DNA of 51,643 nucleotides from an uncultured Eubacteriales bacterium (GTDB lineage Bacteria > Bacillota > Clostridia > Lachnospirales > Lachnospiraceae). Numbering within the stretch: the first letter of the stretch is position 1; each line of letters starts with the position of its first letter. This document shows, one piece after another, positions 1 through 7,530 of this stretch. The notes below the pieces were generated by a model that saw only the letters and a list, made by a program, of their open reading frames with translations, was not told where the DNA came from and ran no database searches. The DNA is taken from positions 1 to 51,643 of the forward strand of contig CASDVE010000029.1 in assembly GCA_949284175.1 (NCBI GenBank). The letters are read 5' to 3'. The position numbers and the translations under genes were made by a program.

Positions 1-76
1 ACAAGGTTGATAGGTTGGAGATGGAAGCATGGTAACATGTGGAGTTGACCAATACTAATAGGTCGAGGGCTTGACC
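1..76 (+). rRNA. 23S rRNA, 3' end (partial)
   Basis: The first bases match the conserved 3' terminus of clostridial 23S rRNA, including the segment ACTAATAGGTCGAGGGC close to the mature end. Only the tail is in the window; the rest of the rrn operon lies to the left. The exact mature end near base 76 is estimated from where the conserved sequence stops. Confidence 0.93.
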
Positions 77-257
77 TTAAGACTTAACGAAGACAAGACA
101 AAGTCGTAGGCTGAGTTTTAGTCGTAGGTCGTTCTGTTGAACAAAGTGAAACAGAACTTCTTAGAAGAAAGTCGAAAGATAGACTAAAGACAAAATCGTT
201 AAGATATTAAAATCGAAGATAAAAAATCTGTGTGTAGTTTTGAACGTATAGAGAGTA
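77..257 (+). other. post-23S structured spacer, no 5S rRNA
   Basis: This is about 180 bases between the 23S end and the terminator. CTTAACGA near 82 is complementary to TCGTTAAG near 197 and could close a long stem. Inside, GTTCTGTT and AACAGAAC (about 131-157) form a hairpin. No 5S rRNA or tRNA is recognisable, so in this operon 5S must lie elsewhere or be absent. The stem may be an RNase III processing stalk (inference). Confidence 0.5.
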
Positions 258-289
258 AACCTCCAAGCATGATGTTTGGAGGTTTTTTT
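258..289 (+). terminator. intrinsic terminator of the rRNA operon
   Basis: AAACCTCCAA pairs with TTTGGAGGTTT around an eight-base loop and is followed by seven T. It is the first terminator after the 23S end and closes the rRNA transcript. Confidence 0.9.
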
Positions 290-409
290 GCGTAGAAATT
301 AATATTAAGTAAAAGACTTGTATTTTCACTGTAATATTTAATTAGTAATGGTATAATAGAAAATATATACAAAGAGCGATAATTGAAATAATGGAAAAAG
401 GAGGAAAAA

Positions 410-703
410 ATGGAGATATTACGAGAATGGTTTTTATGGGGAGAGAGTGATTTATTTTTCTATGGTATGATTATTATTTTAATTGCTGTATTATTTCCAT
501 GGAGATATGAGAAACAGCAAAAGCATTATTTGATAATTATACTTTGTCTAATTACATATGGTATTTCTGAATGGGTAGTTACTTGTTGGTCAAAGAGCTG
601 GCTACTAGCTTTTCTATTTCTTTTTATTGGAGGCATAGCATTGTCTATTGCCATTGGTAGAATCTTAAAGTTTCTTTGGAGCAAGATGATAATAAAAAGG
701 TGA
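410..703 (+). CDS. small integral membrane protein, unknown
   Basis: A 97-residue hydrophobic protein with about three membrane-spanning segments (near residues 15-30, 40-58 and 65-85) and a basic C-terminus ending KMIIKR. A good ribosome site (AAAGGAGG) stands 6 bases before the ATG. I do not recognise the family. It lies 94 bp upstream of another small membrane protein gene on the same strand, possibly in one transcript. Confidence 0.7.
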   Translation: MEILREWFLWGESDLFFYGMIIILIAVLFPWRYEKQQKHYLIIILCLITYGISEWVVTCWSKSWLLAFLFLFIGGIALSIAIGRILKFLWSKMIIKR

Positions 704-796
704 GTATGGGTTTTGTCTTAAAATATAAAAAAAGAAAAATGATAGGGTTTTAGATGTAAAGAGGACTGTATCATATAGAAAAAGGAGAAGAAGCAT

Positions 797-1183
797 ATGT
801 ATATGTTTATGGGTAGTTTTGAAATCTTATTTTCGTTAGCGATTATGATTATAATTGGAATTTTTATTATTATAGGGATTAAAAGCATTGGAGAATGGAA
901 GAGCAATAATGAATCACCAAGGCTTACAGTAGACGCTAAAGTGGTGACTAAAAGAGAAAGAGTGACACATCATAGCCATGCAAACGCAGGAGATATGACT
1001 GGTGCTCATGGATATAGCAATACTATATCCACAACATATTATATTACTTTTGAAGTAGAAAGTGGGGAGCGTATGGAGTTTCATGTCAATGGGAGGGAGT
1101 ATGGTTTGTTAGCAGAAGGTGATATGGGAACATTATCTTTTCAAGGGACAAGATATTTAGGATTTGAAAGAAATATTCAGTGA
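797..1183 (+). CDS. DUF2500 family protein
   Basis: A 128-residue protein with one N-terminal membrane segment (about residues 8-30), then a soluble domain with the pattern VVTKRERVTHHS...TTYYITFEV..G.R.EFHV...EYGLL..GD.GTLSFQGTRYLGFER, which I recognise as DUF2500. The function of that family is unknown. The GGAG ribosome site is well spaced for the ATG at 797. Further in-frame ATGs at codons 3 and 5 are weaker alternatives. Confidence 0.82.
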   Translation: MYMFMGSFEILFSLAIMIIIGIFIIIGIKSIGEWKSNNESPRLTVDAKVVTKRERVTHHSHANAGDMTGAHGYSNTISTTYYITFEVESGERMEFHVNGREYGLLAEGDMGTLSFQGTRYLGFERNIQ

Positions 1184-1258
1184 AGAGTGATTTATCTTAG
1201 AGAGTTTGTTACAGAAATATACAACTTCTAAATATAGAAGAAATTGGGAGGTAGAAAA

Positions 1259-2236
1259 ATGAAAGTAGCAATTTTAGGTGCAGGAAATATTGCAGGAACG
1301 ATGGCAACTACAATGAAAGGAATAAAAGATTCCACTATTGTATTATATGCAGTTGCTTCAAGGGATAAGAAGAAAGCAGAGCAATTTGCTAAGGAGCATC
1401 AAATAGAAAAATTCTATGGTTCCTATGAAGAAATGTTACAAGATGATCAGGTAGATTTAGTATATGTGGCGACTCCCCATTCTCATCATTATGACCATAT
1501 GAAATTATGTTTAAATTATGGGAAGCATATTTTGTGCGAAAAGTCTTTTACAATTAATGAAAAGCAAGCAAAAGAAATATTTGATCTTGCAAAAGAAAAG
1601 GGAGTCTTGGTAGCAGAAGCTATTTGGACAAGGTATATGCCATCGAGAAAAATGATTTGTGATATTCTAACTTCTGGTATAATTGGAAAGGTACATTCTC
1701 TGCAAGCGAATCTTGGATATGAGCTTCAAAATATTGAGCGAATGATTCGACCAGAGTTGGCTGGTGGAGCACTTTTGGATCTTGGTGTTTATCCGATCAA
1801 TTTTGCAATGATGATATTTGGGGATAATATAAAGGCGATGAATAGTACCGCAGTGATGTCAGAAAAAGGAATTGATCTTATGGATAGTATTACCTTATAT
1901 TGGGAGGATAATAAAACGGCAATTCTTCACGCAACCATGATGACTCCGACGGATCGAAGAGGTGTTATTTTTGGAGAAAAGGGATATCTTGTTGTAAATA
2001 ACATCAATAATCCAGAATCTCTAGAAGTTTATAGTGGAGAACATGAGCTATTAAAAAAATATGAGATTCCAAAGCAGATTACAGGTTATGAATATGAAGT
2101 TTATGCTTGTGCAGAGGCAATAAAAGCTGGTAGGTTAGAATGTGAGGATATGACACATGAACAGACCCTAGCTGTCATGAGGATTATGGATGCCATTCGT
2201 GAACAGTGGGGAATGAAATTTCCAATGGAGTTATAA
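1259..2236 (+). CDS. Gfo/Idh/MocA family oxidoreductase
   Basis: A 325-residue NAD(P)-dependent oxidoreductase. The N-terminal Rossmann fold carries the glycine motif LGAGNIAG (residues 6-13). It continues with VYVATPHSHHYDHMKLCL and the family's EK motif in CEKSFTIN, where the lysine is the usual catalytic residue. The C-terminal GFO_IDH_MocA_C region includes GGALLDLGVYPI. Members act on sugars, inositols or related polyols; the substrate cannot be told here. Start chosen at the ATG 7 bases after GGGAGG rather than the TTG five codons upstream. It is followed directly by a terminator. Confidence 0.9.
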   Translation: MKVAILGAGNIAGTMATTMKGIKDSTIVLYAVASRDKKKAEQFAKEHQIEKFYGSYEEMLQDDQVDLVYVATPHSHHYDHMKLCLNYGKHILCEKSFTINEKQAKEIFDLAKEKGVLVAEAIWTRYMPSRKMICDILTSGIIGKVHSLQANLGYELQNIERMIRPELAGGALLDLGVYPINFAMMIFGDNIKAMNSTAVMSEKGIDLMDSITLYWEDNKTAILHATMMTPTDRRGVIFGEKGYLVVNNINNPESLEVYSGEHELLKKYEIPKQITGYEYEVYACAEAIKAGRLECEDMTHEQTLAVMRIMDAIREQWGMKFPMEL

Positions 2237-2248
2237 GATAGAATGGTA

Positions 2249-2292
2249 AAAGAGGTTGTTGCAAAAGAAGTGATTTTGCAACAGCCTCTTAT
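2249..2292 (+). terminator. intrinsic terminator after the oxidoreductase gene
   Basis: A 17-bp stem (AAGAGGTTGTTGCAAAA with TTTTGCAACAGCCTCTT) around a short loop. The T-tail is short (CTTATTT) because a two-hairpin repeat begins exactly here, as if the insertion had replaced the end of the T-tract. Confidence 0.8.
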
Positions 2293-2388
2293 TTACGCGA
2301 AAGCAACGAGTCATGCAAGAGCATGTATGCTCTTATATGACGACTGCTTGCGAACGTGAGAAGTTCGCAAAGCGTGCTTCTCATCGTT
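2291..2388 (+). repeat. two-hairpin dispersed repeat, type A, full copy
   Basis: Hairpin I pairs CGAGTCATGCAAGAGCAT with ATGCTCTTATATGACGAC, flanked by a second stem (AAAGCA/TGCTT). Hairpin II is GAGAAGTTCGC-AAA-GCGTGCTTCTC. The copy begins at the terminator tail and ends in CTCATCGTT. Bases 2294-2362 are identical over 69 bp to 40150-40218. It has no convincing coding content, although short ORFs cross it. Confidence 0.9.
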
Positions 2389-2429
2389 ATCATCTGCTTT
2401 TTAATATTTATTTTATTTAAAATCTATGA

Positions 2430-3890
2430 TTACCTATCAAATCCTTTTATAAATAAAAGGATGTTTTCGTACCCCACCGCTAAATTAATATTTTGTCCAC
2501 GATCAATTCCTGCTGTGCTAATTCCAATGACTTCTCCATTCATATTTAAAACAGCACCACCAGAGCTTCCATGAGAGATAGGAGCTGTAAATTGGATCAT
2601 ACCTACATTATCAATGGTTCTAAATCCTGAAATAATCCCATCAGATACAGAGTTGAATAATCCTAAGGGGCTTCCAATGGCTATAACCTTTTGTCCTCTT
2701 ACTAGCTTTTGTTTTCCTTTATAGATGGGAATGGGGTTTAAATTCCTATGGATTCTTAAAAGTGCTAGATCAAGAATAGAATGATATTTTATCACTTCAT
2801 CTGTGGTGTAGATGGTATCATCTTCTTCGATTCTAATGGAAAAAAATGCACCACCAGTAATTACATGATGATTTGTTAAAATGTATCCCGTTGAACTAAT
2901 CATAATTCCAGAGCCAGTGCTTAATACATCACCCGCTTTATTATGTACAGTAATCATAACAATAGAAGAAGCTAGTTGTGCTAATTCTTCAAAAGATTTT
3001 TCTATTTTTTCATTTTTTGGTTCATTACTTTTTTTGTTTTTAGAAGAGGTACTATCTATTGTTTTCTGCTTTCTTTCAGGCAATTGCACTTTTATTTTTG
3101 TTTCTCCTTGTGTATCTGATCTTCTATGCAAACAATGTGGATCTCCAATATCATTATTTTCTATTATAACATTACAATTTATCGTATTTTGATTTTCCTC
3201 TTGTAAGACCTCTAAAAGACTGGTACGATCAAATTCTCCTAATCGTATTTCTAATGATAAATTTTTTATTGCTGGTTCTATTTGTATATCTGCTTTTGTT
3301 TGCATTAACAGCACATCGGCTCCGATTAAAGTAAGGAGATAAAAGAAGAAATATTCCTGTTCCTTTAATATATTTTCCGCTACAATTTTCATACAAATTT
3401 TTTCATGCCATTGTAAATTAAGATCTGCCATAACAGAATCATACCAAAACAATAATTTTACAACGAAATTTTTTATTATGGAATCTGTTATATGGTTCTT
3501 ATTTAAGCAAAACATATCGACTACTTCTGCACAAGCCTTTGCAAAGACTTCTGATAGAGTCGATTCTTCCTTTAAAGAATAGGTTTCCATTCTTTTTTTA
3601 TCGCTTTGTATCCACTTTGTGTAACAATGAGAATAATAGTTACTTTCTTCTATGGATGATAGGATTGGTAATTGTATTATATAAGTATAAAAAAGTTTTC
3701 GTTCTTTTGTATTTGTACATAAGGTATTATGGAGATTCTTTAACTCTAAAAGGGAAGAATCATTTTTACCTAACGCACGAATAAAATACACGTCTTTACA
3801 GTTTTGATAATATCCACCGTTCACATTAGCAAATCCAGAAATGGATGTAATTTTGATCATATTATGCCGATATTGAATCATTGGTACCAT
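2430..3890 (-). CDS. YceG-like domain fused to trypsin-like serine protease
   Basis: About 486 residues. The C-terminal 190 residues are a DegP/HtrA-like chymotrypsin-fold protease with the full triad: His in ILTNHHVI, Asp in LDLALLRI, Ser in SHGSSGGAVLN. No PDZ domain follows. The N-terminal part resembles the YceG 'biosynthetic module' protein encoded at 11021-13288; compare ENILKEQEYFFFYLLTLIGADVLLMQ here with EGEITKYELDILSILGDAGCDILLIE there. A Lys/Ser/Asn-rich linker joins the two. No signal peptide is seen, so a cytoplasmic site is likely. Start at ATG 3890, 7 bases after GGGGTG; a GTG three codons upstream has no ribosome site. The role in a Ter-type stress response is inferred from the domain pairing. 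Confidence 0.8.
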   Translation of the reverse strand: MVPMIQYRHNMIKITSISGFANVNGGYYQNCKDVYFIRALGKNDSSLLELKNLHNTLCTNTKERKLFYTYIIQLPILSSIEESNYYSHCYTKWIQSDKKRMETYSLKEESTLSEVFAKACAEVVDMFCLNKNHITDSIIKNFVVKLLFWYDSVMADLNLQWHEKICMKIVAENILKEQEYFFFYLLTLIGADVLLMQTKADIQIEPAIKNLSLEIRLGEFDRTSLLEVLQEENQNTINCNVIIENNDIGDPHCLHRRSDTQGETKIKVQLPERKQKTIDSTSSKNKKSNEPKNEKIEKSFEELAQLASSIVMITVHNKAGDVLSTGSGIMISSTGYILTNHHVITGGAFFSIRIEEDDTIYTTDEVIKYHSILDLALLRIHRNLNPIPIYKGKQKLVRGQKVIAIGSPLGLFNSVSDGIISGFRTIDNVGMIQFTAPISHGSSGGAVLNMNGEVIGISTAGIDRGQNINLAVGYENILLFIKGFDR

Positions 3891-4002
3891 TCCGTTCACC
3901 CCATCTTTATAATATAGTAATCACATTATAGCATATACAAAGGCTAGTTTCACTAGATGGCATCCAATTTATTTATAATTTTTCCAATATATAAAATGGA
4001 TA

Positions 4003-4031
4003 TTGACAAAATGGATAAGTAGGCGTATACT
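4003..4031 (+). promoter_or_regulatory. sigma-A promoter of the tetR operon
   Basis: TTGACA (4003-4008) and TATACT (4026-4031) with a 17-bp spacer. The predicted start point falls on the operator at 4038-4050. Confidence 0.85.
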
Positions 4032-4037
4032 TCAACA

Positions 4038-4050
4038 TGAACAATGTTCA
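4038..4050 (+). promoter_or_regulatory. TetR operator 1
   Basis: TGAACAATGTTCA is a perfect palindrome around its central A. It lies at the predicted transcription start just before the TetR gene. A matching site lies at 4660-4672. Autorepression is inferred. Confidence 0.75.
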
Positions 4051-4065
4051 GAACGGAGGATTGCT

Positions 4066-4623
4066 TTGAATTTACCAATGACTTCAAGAGAAGAGATTAT
4101 TTCCATTTGTCAGAAAATAGCAAAAGAAAAAGGGCTTGCTTCGATTAATATGCGTTCTGTTGCAACGGAATGCCATGTATCAGTGGGTGCTATATATAAC
4201 TATTTTCCGTCAAAAACAGAACTGTTGTGTGCAACAATAGAACGTATATGGCAAGATATTTTTCATATGTCAAAGGAATCATTTTACTTTACAGATTTTA
4301 TCGAATGCTTATCGTGGCTTTTTGAGAGTATACAAGAAGGAAGTAAAAAATATCCAGAATTTCTTTCAAGACATGCCATGGTATTAGCCACTGAAAATAA
4401 AAATATTGGACAAAAGATGATGGAAAACTATTTTGTGCATTTAAAAAATAATTTAAAAGAAGTTCTAAAAAGAGATACGAAAATAAGAAAAGATGCGTTC
4501 AATGAAAATCTTAGTGATACTTTGTTCGTTGACTACATTTTTGAGCTCTTTATTTTTACTATTGTTAACTCAGAACAAAATTATAAAGGTATTTTAGAAT
4601 TAGCACACAGATACTTATATTAA
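4066..4623 (+). CDS. TetR/AcrR family transcriptional regulator
   Basis: About 185 residues. The N-terminal helix-turn-helix is typical of TetR: IAKEKGLASINMRSVATECHVSVGAIYNYFPSKTEL (about residues 13-50). The C-terminal ligand domain is not assignable. I chose TTG 4066, 6 bases after GGAGG, because the first in-frame start at 4003 is the -35 box itself. The gene precedes three membrane-protein genes and carries matching operators on both sides, so it probably represses itself and them. By analogy with HsmA systems the inducer could be heme (inference only). Confidence 0.87.
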   Translation: MNLPMTSREEIISICQKIAKEKGLASINMRSVATECHVSVGAIYNYFPSKTELLCATIERIWQDIFHMSKESFYFTDFIECLSWLFESIQEGSKKYPEFLSRHAMVLATENKNIGQKMMENYFVHLKNNLKEVLKRDTKIRKDAFNENLSDTLFVDYIFELFIFTIVNSEQNYKGILELAHRYLY

Positions 4624-4645
4624 CCTACTCAATGGAGTGGGTTAA
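4620..4645 (+). other. hairpin at the tetR stop codon
   Basis: TTAACCTACTC and GAGTGGGTTAA form an 11-bp stem with a four-base loop overlapping the stop codon. There is no T-run after it, so it may be an mRNA stability or processing element rather than a terminator. Confidence 0.5.
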
Positions 4646-4659
4646 CTTAGTCGGTAAAG

Positions 4660-4672
4660 TGAACAACGTTCA
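4660..4672 (+). promoter_or_regulatory. TetR operator 2
   Basis: TGAACAACGTTCA has the same TGAAC-nnn-GTTCA architecture as the site at 4038-4050. It lies between tetR and the first membrane gene. The repetition of an identical half-site spacing supports real TetR operators. Confidence 0.72.
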
Positions 4673-4696
4673 TGATGATTGAAAGGAGGTTGAATT

Positions 4697-5116
4697 ATGA
4701 AAGTAAAGAAATATAATTTATTATTAATAGCATGTTTTGTTTGGCTCATTGCTGGATTTAATATTTTACATATTGGTATTTCCGTATATCAAAATTATAT
4801 GAGTATTTTAAATTTTGTTTTTTCCTTTATTATTTTTATTTTGTTTTGGTTTATGGTATTTTATAAATTAACAAAAAAACATACTCATAGAATATGTGGT
4901 TATGAAGTGGAAAGACAGTTTTTTTTGAAATTTTTTGATACAAAATCTTTTATTATTATGGCAGTTATGATGACAATGGGAATTTTAATACGGACGTTTC
5001 ATTTAATGCCAATTAGATTTATAGCCGTTTTTTATACGGGGCTGGGAACAGCATTATTTTTGGCAGGAATTTTATTTGGTTATAACTATTTTAAATATGG
5101 GATACAAAAGAAATAG
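4697..5116 (+). CDS. four-helix membrane protein of the HsmA operon
   Basis: A 139-residue protein with four predicted membrane helices (about residues 8-25, 34-57, 85-103, 110-130) and a basic loop with KKHTHR. The ribosome site AAAGGAGG is strong. I do not recognise the family. It is tightly followed by DUF2871 and HsmA-type genes (14 and 12 bp gaps), so the three probably act together in the membrane. Confidence 0.75.
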   Translation: MKVKKYNLLLIACFVWLIAGFNILHIGISVYQNYMSILNFVFSFIIFILFWFMVFYKLTKKHTHRICGYEVERQFFLKFFDTKSFIIMAVMMTMGILIRTFHLMPIRFIAVFYTGLGTALFLAGILFGYNYFKYGIQKK

Positions 5117-5130
5117 GAGGTAGATAAAGA

Positions 5131-5544
5131 ATGAAAAAAATGATGAATACAGCTATTATATATTTTATTTTTGCGATGATTGGTGGCGTTTTTTATAGGG
5201 AATTTACAAAGTTTTATGAATTTACAGGAACAACAGTATTAAAAGTCCTTCATACTCATTTATTCATATTAGGAATGTTTCTATTTCTATTTCTTGCACT
5301 TGTCTGTAAAGTAACAGAATTAGAAAAAGAAAAACTGTTTCAAAAGTTTTTTATACTTTATAATATTGCTCTTCCATTTATGATAATTATGCTTTTAATA
5401 CGTGGCGTGATACAGGTTATGAACATTCAAGTATCTAGTGCTGGGAACGGTATGATTTCTGGTTTTGCAGGAATATCACATATTTTAATGTTCATTTCAC
5501 TTCTTTTATTATTAATTTCTTTGAAAAGAACATTATCTGAATAA
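5131..5544 (+). CDS. DUF2871 family membrane protein
   Basis: A 137-residue protein with four membrane helices. The start (MNTAIIYFIFAMIGGVFYREFTKF) and the HTHLFILGMFLFLFLAL segment match DUF2871. The His residues in that helix are possible cofactor ligands (inference). No function is established to my knowledge. It is translationally close to its neighbours in the TetR-controlled operon. Confidence 0.82.
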   Translation: MKKMMNTAIIYFIFAMIGGVFYREFTKFYEFTGTTVLKVLHTHLFILGMFLFLFLALVCKVTELEKEKLFQKFFILYNIALPFMIIMLLIRGVIQVMNIQVSSAGNGMISGFAGISHILMFISLLLLLISLKRTLSE

Positions 5545-5556
5545 TTGGAGGTAGCT

Positions 5557-5934
5557 ATGTCAAGTTTACTTATTTTAGCAATTATCTGCATGACATTCGC
5601 CTTAGCCTTCTATACAATTGGAGTCTTTGCGGAAAAGAAGAAAGGATATTTAATGAAATGGCATGCAATAATTTTTTGGTTTGGATTTCTCTTTGATACA
5701 ACCGGTACAAGTATTATGGGAAAAATTGCAGGTCATAGTTTTAGCTTTAATCTTCATGGTATAACAGGACTGATAGCGTTACTCTTAATGGCGTTTCATG
5801 CGATTTGGGCGACTGTAATTCTTATCAAAAAAGATGATCATGCGAAGAAAGTTTTTCATAAATTTAGTATTGTGGTTTGGTTCCTATGGTTAATTCCTTA
5901 TATTATAGGAATTTTTATTGGGATGAACGGATAG
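5557..5934 (+). CDS. HsmA (TIGR03987) family membrane protein
   Basis: A 125-residue four-helix membrane protein with conserved residues in MKWHAIIFWFGFLFDTTGTSIM and LHGITGLIALLLMAFHAIWA. It matches the HsmA/TIGR03987 family. In Clostridioides difficile HsmA is a heme-responsive protein that helps tolerate heme stress (established for that protein, inferred here). Start ATG 5557 is 6 bases after GGAGG; an in-frame TTG at 5545 is less likely. It ends the operon, followed by a strong terminator. Confidence 0.82.
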   Translation: MSSLLILAIICMTFALAFYTIGVFAEKKKGYLMKWHAIIFWFGFLFDTTGTSIMGKIAGHSFSFNLHGITGLIALLLMAFHAIWATVILIKKDDHAKKVFHKFSIVVWFLWLIPYIIGIFIGMNG

Positions 5935-5980
5935 GGAATGTTGATCTCAATATTAATAAATGAAGCGAAATTTTTTATTA

Positions 5981-6022
5981 AAAAACAGTAGGTTATATAA
6001 AAAGGTATAACCTGCTGTTTTT
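5981..6022 (+). terminator. terminator of the TetR-HsmA operon
   Basis: AAAAACAGTAGGTTATA pairs with TATAACCTGCTGTTTTT, ending in a T-run. A two-hairpin repeat starts directly after it. Confidence 0.9.
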
Positions 6023-6214
6023 ATTTGCGTGGAAGGCATAAGTCAAGCGGAAATGCTTGCATTTCTATTTTACGCGAAGGCAACGAGTCAGAAACTATGC
6101 TTGCATATGTTTATGACTATGCTTGCATATGTTTATGACGACTGCCCGCGAACATTTATCATGTTGACGCCGCCCACGAACGTGAGAAGTTCGCAAAGCG
6201 TGCTTCTCATCGTT
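6023..6214 (+). repeat. type B repeat interrupted by a nested type A copy
   Basis: The outer copy starts GCGTGGAAGGCATAAGTC and ends with TGACGCCGCCCACG plus the constant GAGAAG...CTTCTC hairpin. Compared with the intact type B copy at 39994, it is split after ATTTCTATT by about 95 bp (6070-6165) that starts TACGCGAAGGCAACGAGTC, a type A element with a shortened hairpin II. Within the inner copy a 22-bp unit is tandemly duplicated (6096-6117, 6118-6139). Confidence 0.88.
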
Positions 6215-6414
6215 AGTTTATGACAGCATATTCGACTTCCTCATAAATATCAAGAAATTAAATTTCTTATAAATTCATATTGATCTTAGAGGAAATTGGC
6301 AATTAGTATTATATTTATCGAATATAAATGGAAATGCAAATCATTAAGTGATAAAATTATGTTATAATAAATGAACAATACATTAGAGGATCGAATTTGA
6401 AAGGGTAGTGTTGT
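6215..6414 (+). other. intergenic region before the GNAT gene
   Basis: AT-rich sequence with no gene. A TATAAT about 50 bp before the GNAT start (near 6370) is a possible -10 box; no good -35 box is seen. No terminator or known RNA is seen. Confidence 0.4.
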
Positions 6415-7011
6415 ATGAATTTTGAAAATACTCCTACATTGGAAACAGAAAGACTTATTCTAAGAAAATTTACAGAAAATGATTTGGAAGCAATATTTGC
6501 CATTTATTGTGATAAAGAGGTAAACACCTATTTGCCATGGTTTCCATTAAAATCAATGGAAGAAGCAAGAGTTTTGTTTGAAGACAAATATGCAAAGGTT
6601 TATAGAGAGCCTTGTGGTTATCAATACGCTATTTGTTTAAAAAAAGATAATGTTCCAATCGGATATATTAATGTAAGTACGGATGATAGTCATGATTTGG
6701 GCTATGGATTACGCAAGGAATTTTGGCATCAAGGCATTGTAACAGAAGCGGGAAAAGCTGTTATTAAGCAGTTAAAAAAAGATGGAATGGCATATATTAC
6801 AGCTACCCATGATATTCACAATCCTCGTAGTGGTGGGGTGATGAAACAGTTAGGTATGAAGTATCAATATTCTTATGAAGAACAATGGCAACCAAAAAAT
6901 ATATTGGTTACTTTTCGTATGTATCAGTTGAATCTTGATGGACAAAATGAGCGAATTTATAAAAAATATTGGGATAAATCTTTGGTACGATTTAAAGAAA
7001 TGGAAATTTAA
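6415..7011 (+). CDS. GNAT acetyltransferase, RimJ/RimL type
   Basis: A 198-residue acetyltransferase. The N-terminal TLETERLILRKFTENDLEAIFAI is the RimJ/RimL-type start. It continues with IGYINV (beta-4/5) and LGYGLRKEFWHQGIVTEAGKAVI, which holds the acetyl-CoA pyrophosphate-binding loop in diverged form, and NPRSGGVMKQLGMKY near the C-terminus. The acceptor could be a protein N-terminus or a small amine. It is preceded by AAAGGG at a good distance. Confidence 0.88.
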   Translation: MNFENTPTLETERLILRKFTENDLEAIFAIYCDKEVNTYLPWFPLKSMEEARVLFEDKYAKVYREPCGYQYAICLKKDNVPIGYINVSTDDSHDLGYGLRKEFWHQGIVTEAGKAVIKQLKKDGMAYITATHDIHNPRSGGVMKQLGMKYQYSYEEQWQPKNILVTFRMYQLNLDGQNERIYKKYWDKSLVRFKEMEI

Positions 7012-7066
7012 AATTTAGTTTCCAGAATGGAAAGAAGAATTTATTGCAGTAGAAAGAAGGGAAAAA

Positions 7067-7423
7067 ATGGATATTATACAAAAAATGTGGAAAATAACAA
7101 TAGCATCTATTTATGGAATAGGGACACTCAGTACGCTTATTTTACTGCTAATTATAGTATTAAAGATAGATATAGTTCCATTTCCAGATTCTATGTTGCC
7201 AATGCGGTTATATGAAGTTGCTTCAATTTGGTTGGCAATTGCCTCTATTCCTATGCTAATGATTAATATTCTTTTTTATATTTCTTATAAGAATTTAAAA
7301 ACATCCCATAAAAAAAGAAATACTATACTGATTTATACTCCAACAATTATTTGTTTTGTAACTCTTTTTTATTGGATAGGTGCGTGGACAATAGGAGCGT
7401 TGGTATATGCTATATTTGCCTAA
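7067..7423 (+). CDS. membrane protein, unknown
   Basis: A 118-residue protein with three predicted membrane helices (about residues 9-30, 45-70, 85-112). The ribosome site AAGAAGGG is 6 bases before ATG. It follows the GNAT gene by 55 bp and may share its transcript. The family is not recognised. Confidence 0.7.
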   Translation: MDIIQKMWKITIASIYGIGTLSTLILLLIIVLKIDIVPFPDSMLPMRLYEVASIWLAIASIPMLMINILFYISYKNLKTSHKKRNTILIYTPTIICFVTLFYWIGAWTIGALVYAIFA

Positions 7424-7530
7424 TAGGAGCAAAGTTCATTGCTAAAAATAAAGATTATAGGAGTTTAAGGACATTTAATGGGAAAAAGAGAGGAAGAAAA
7501 GAATATGATAGAGTGGTGGAGGTCTGAAGA

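Noticed and set aside
6029..6223. Open frame encoding MEGISQAEMLAFLFYAKATS...VRSSQSVLLIV
   Set aside because: It lies wholly in the repeat; the same peptide fragments appear at 2356-2400 and 39961-40215 because the repeats are copies. There is no ribosome site and no constraint at codon level.
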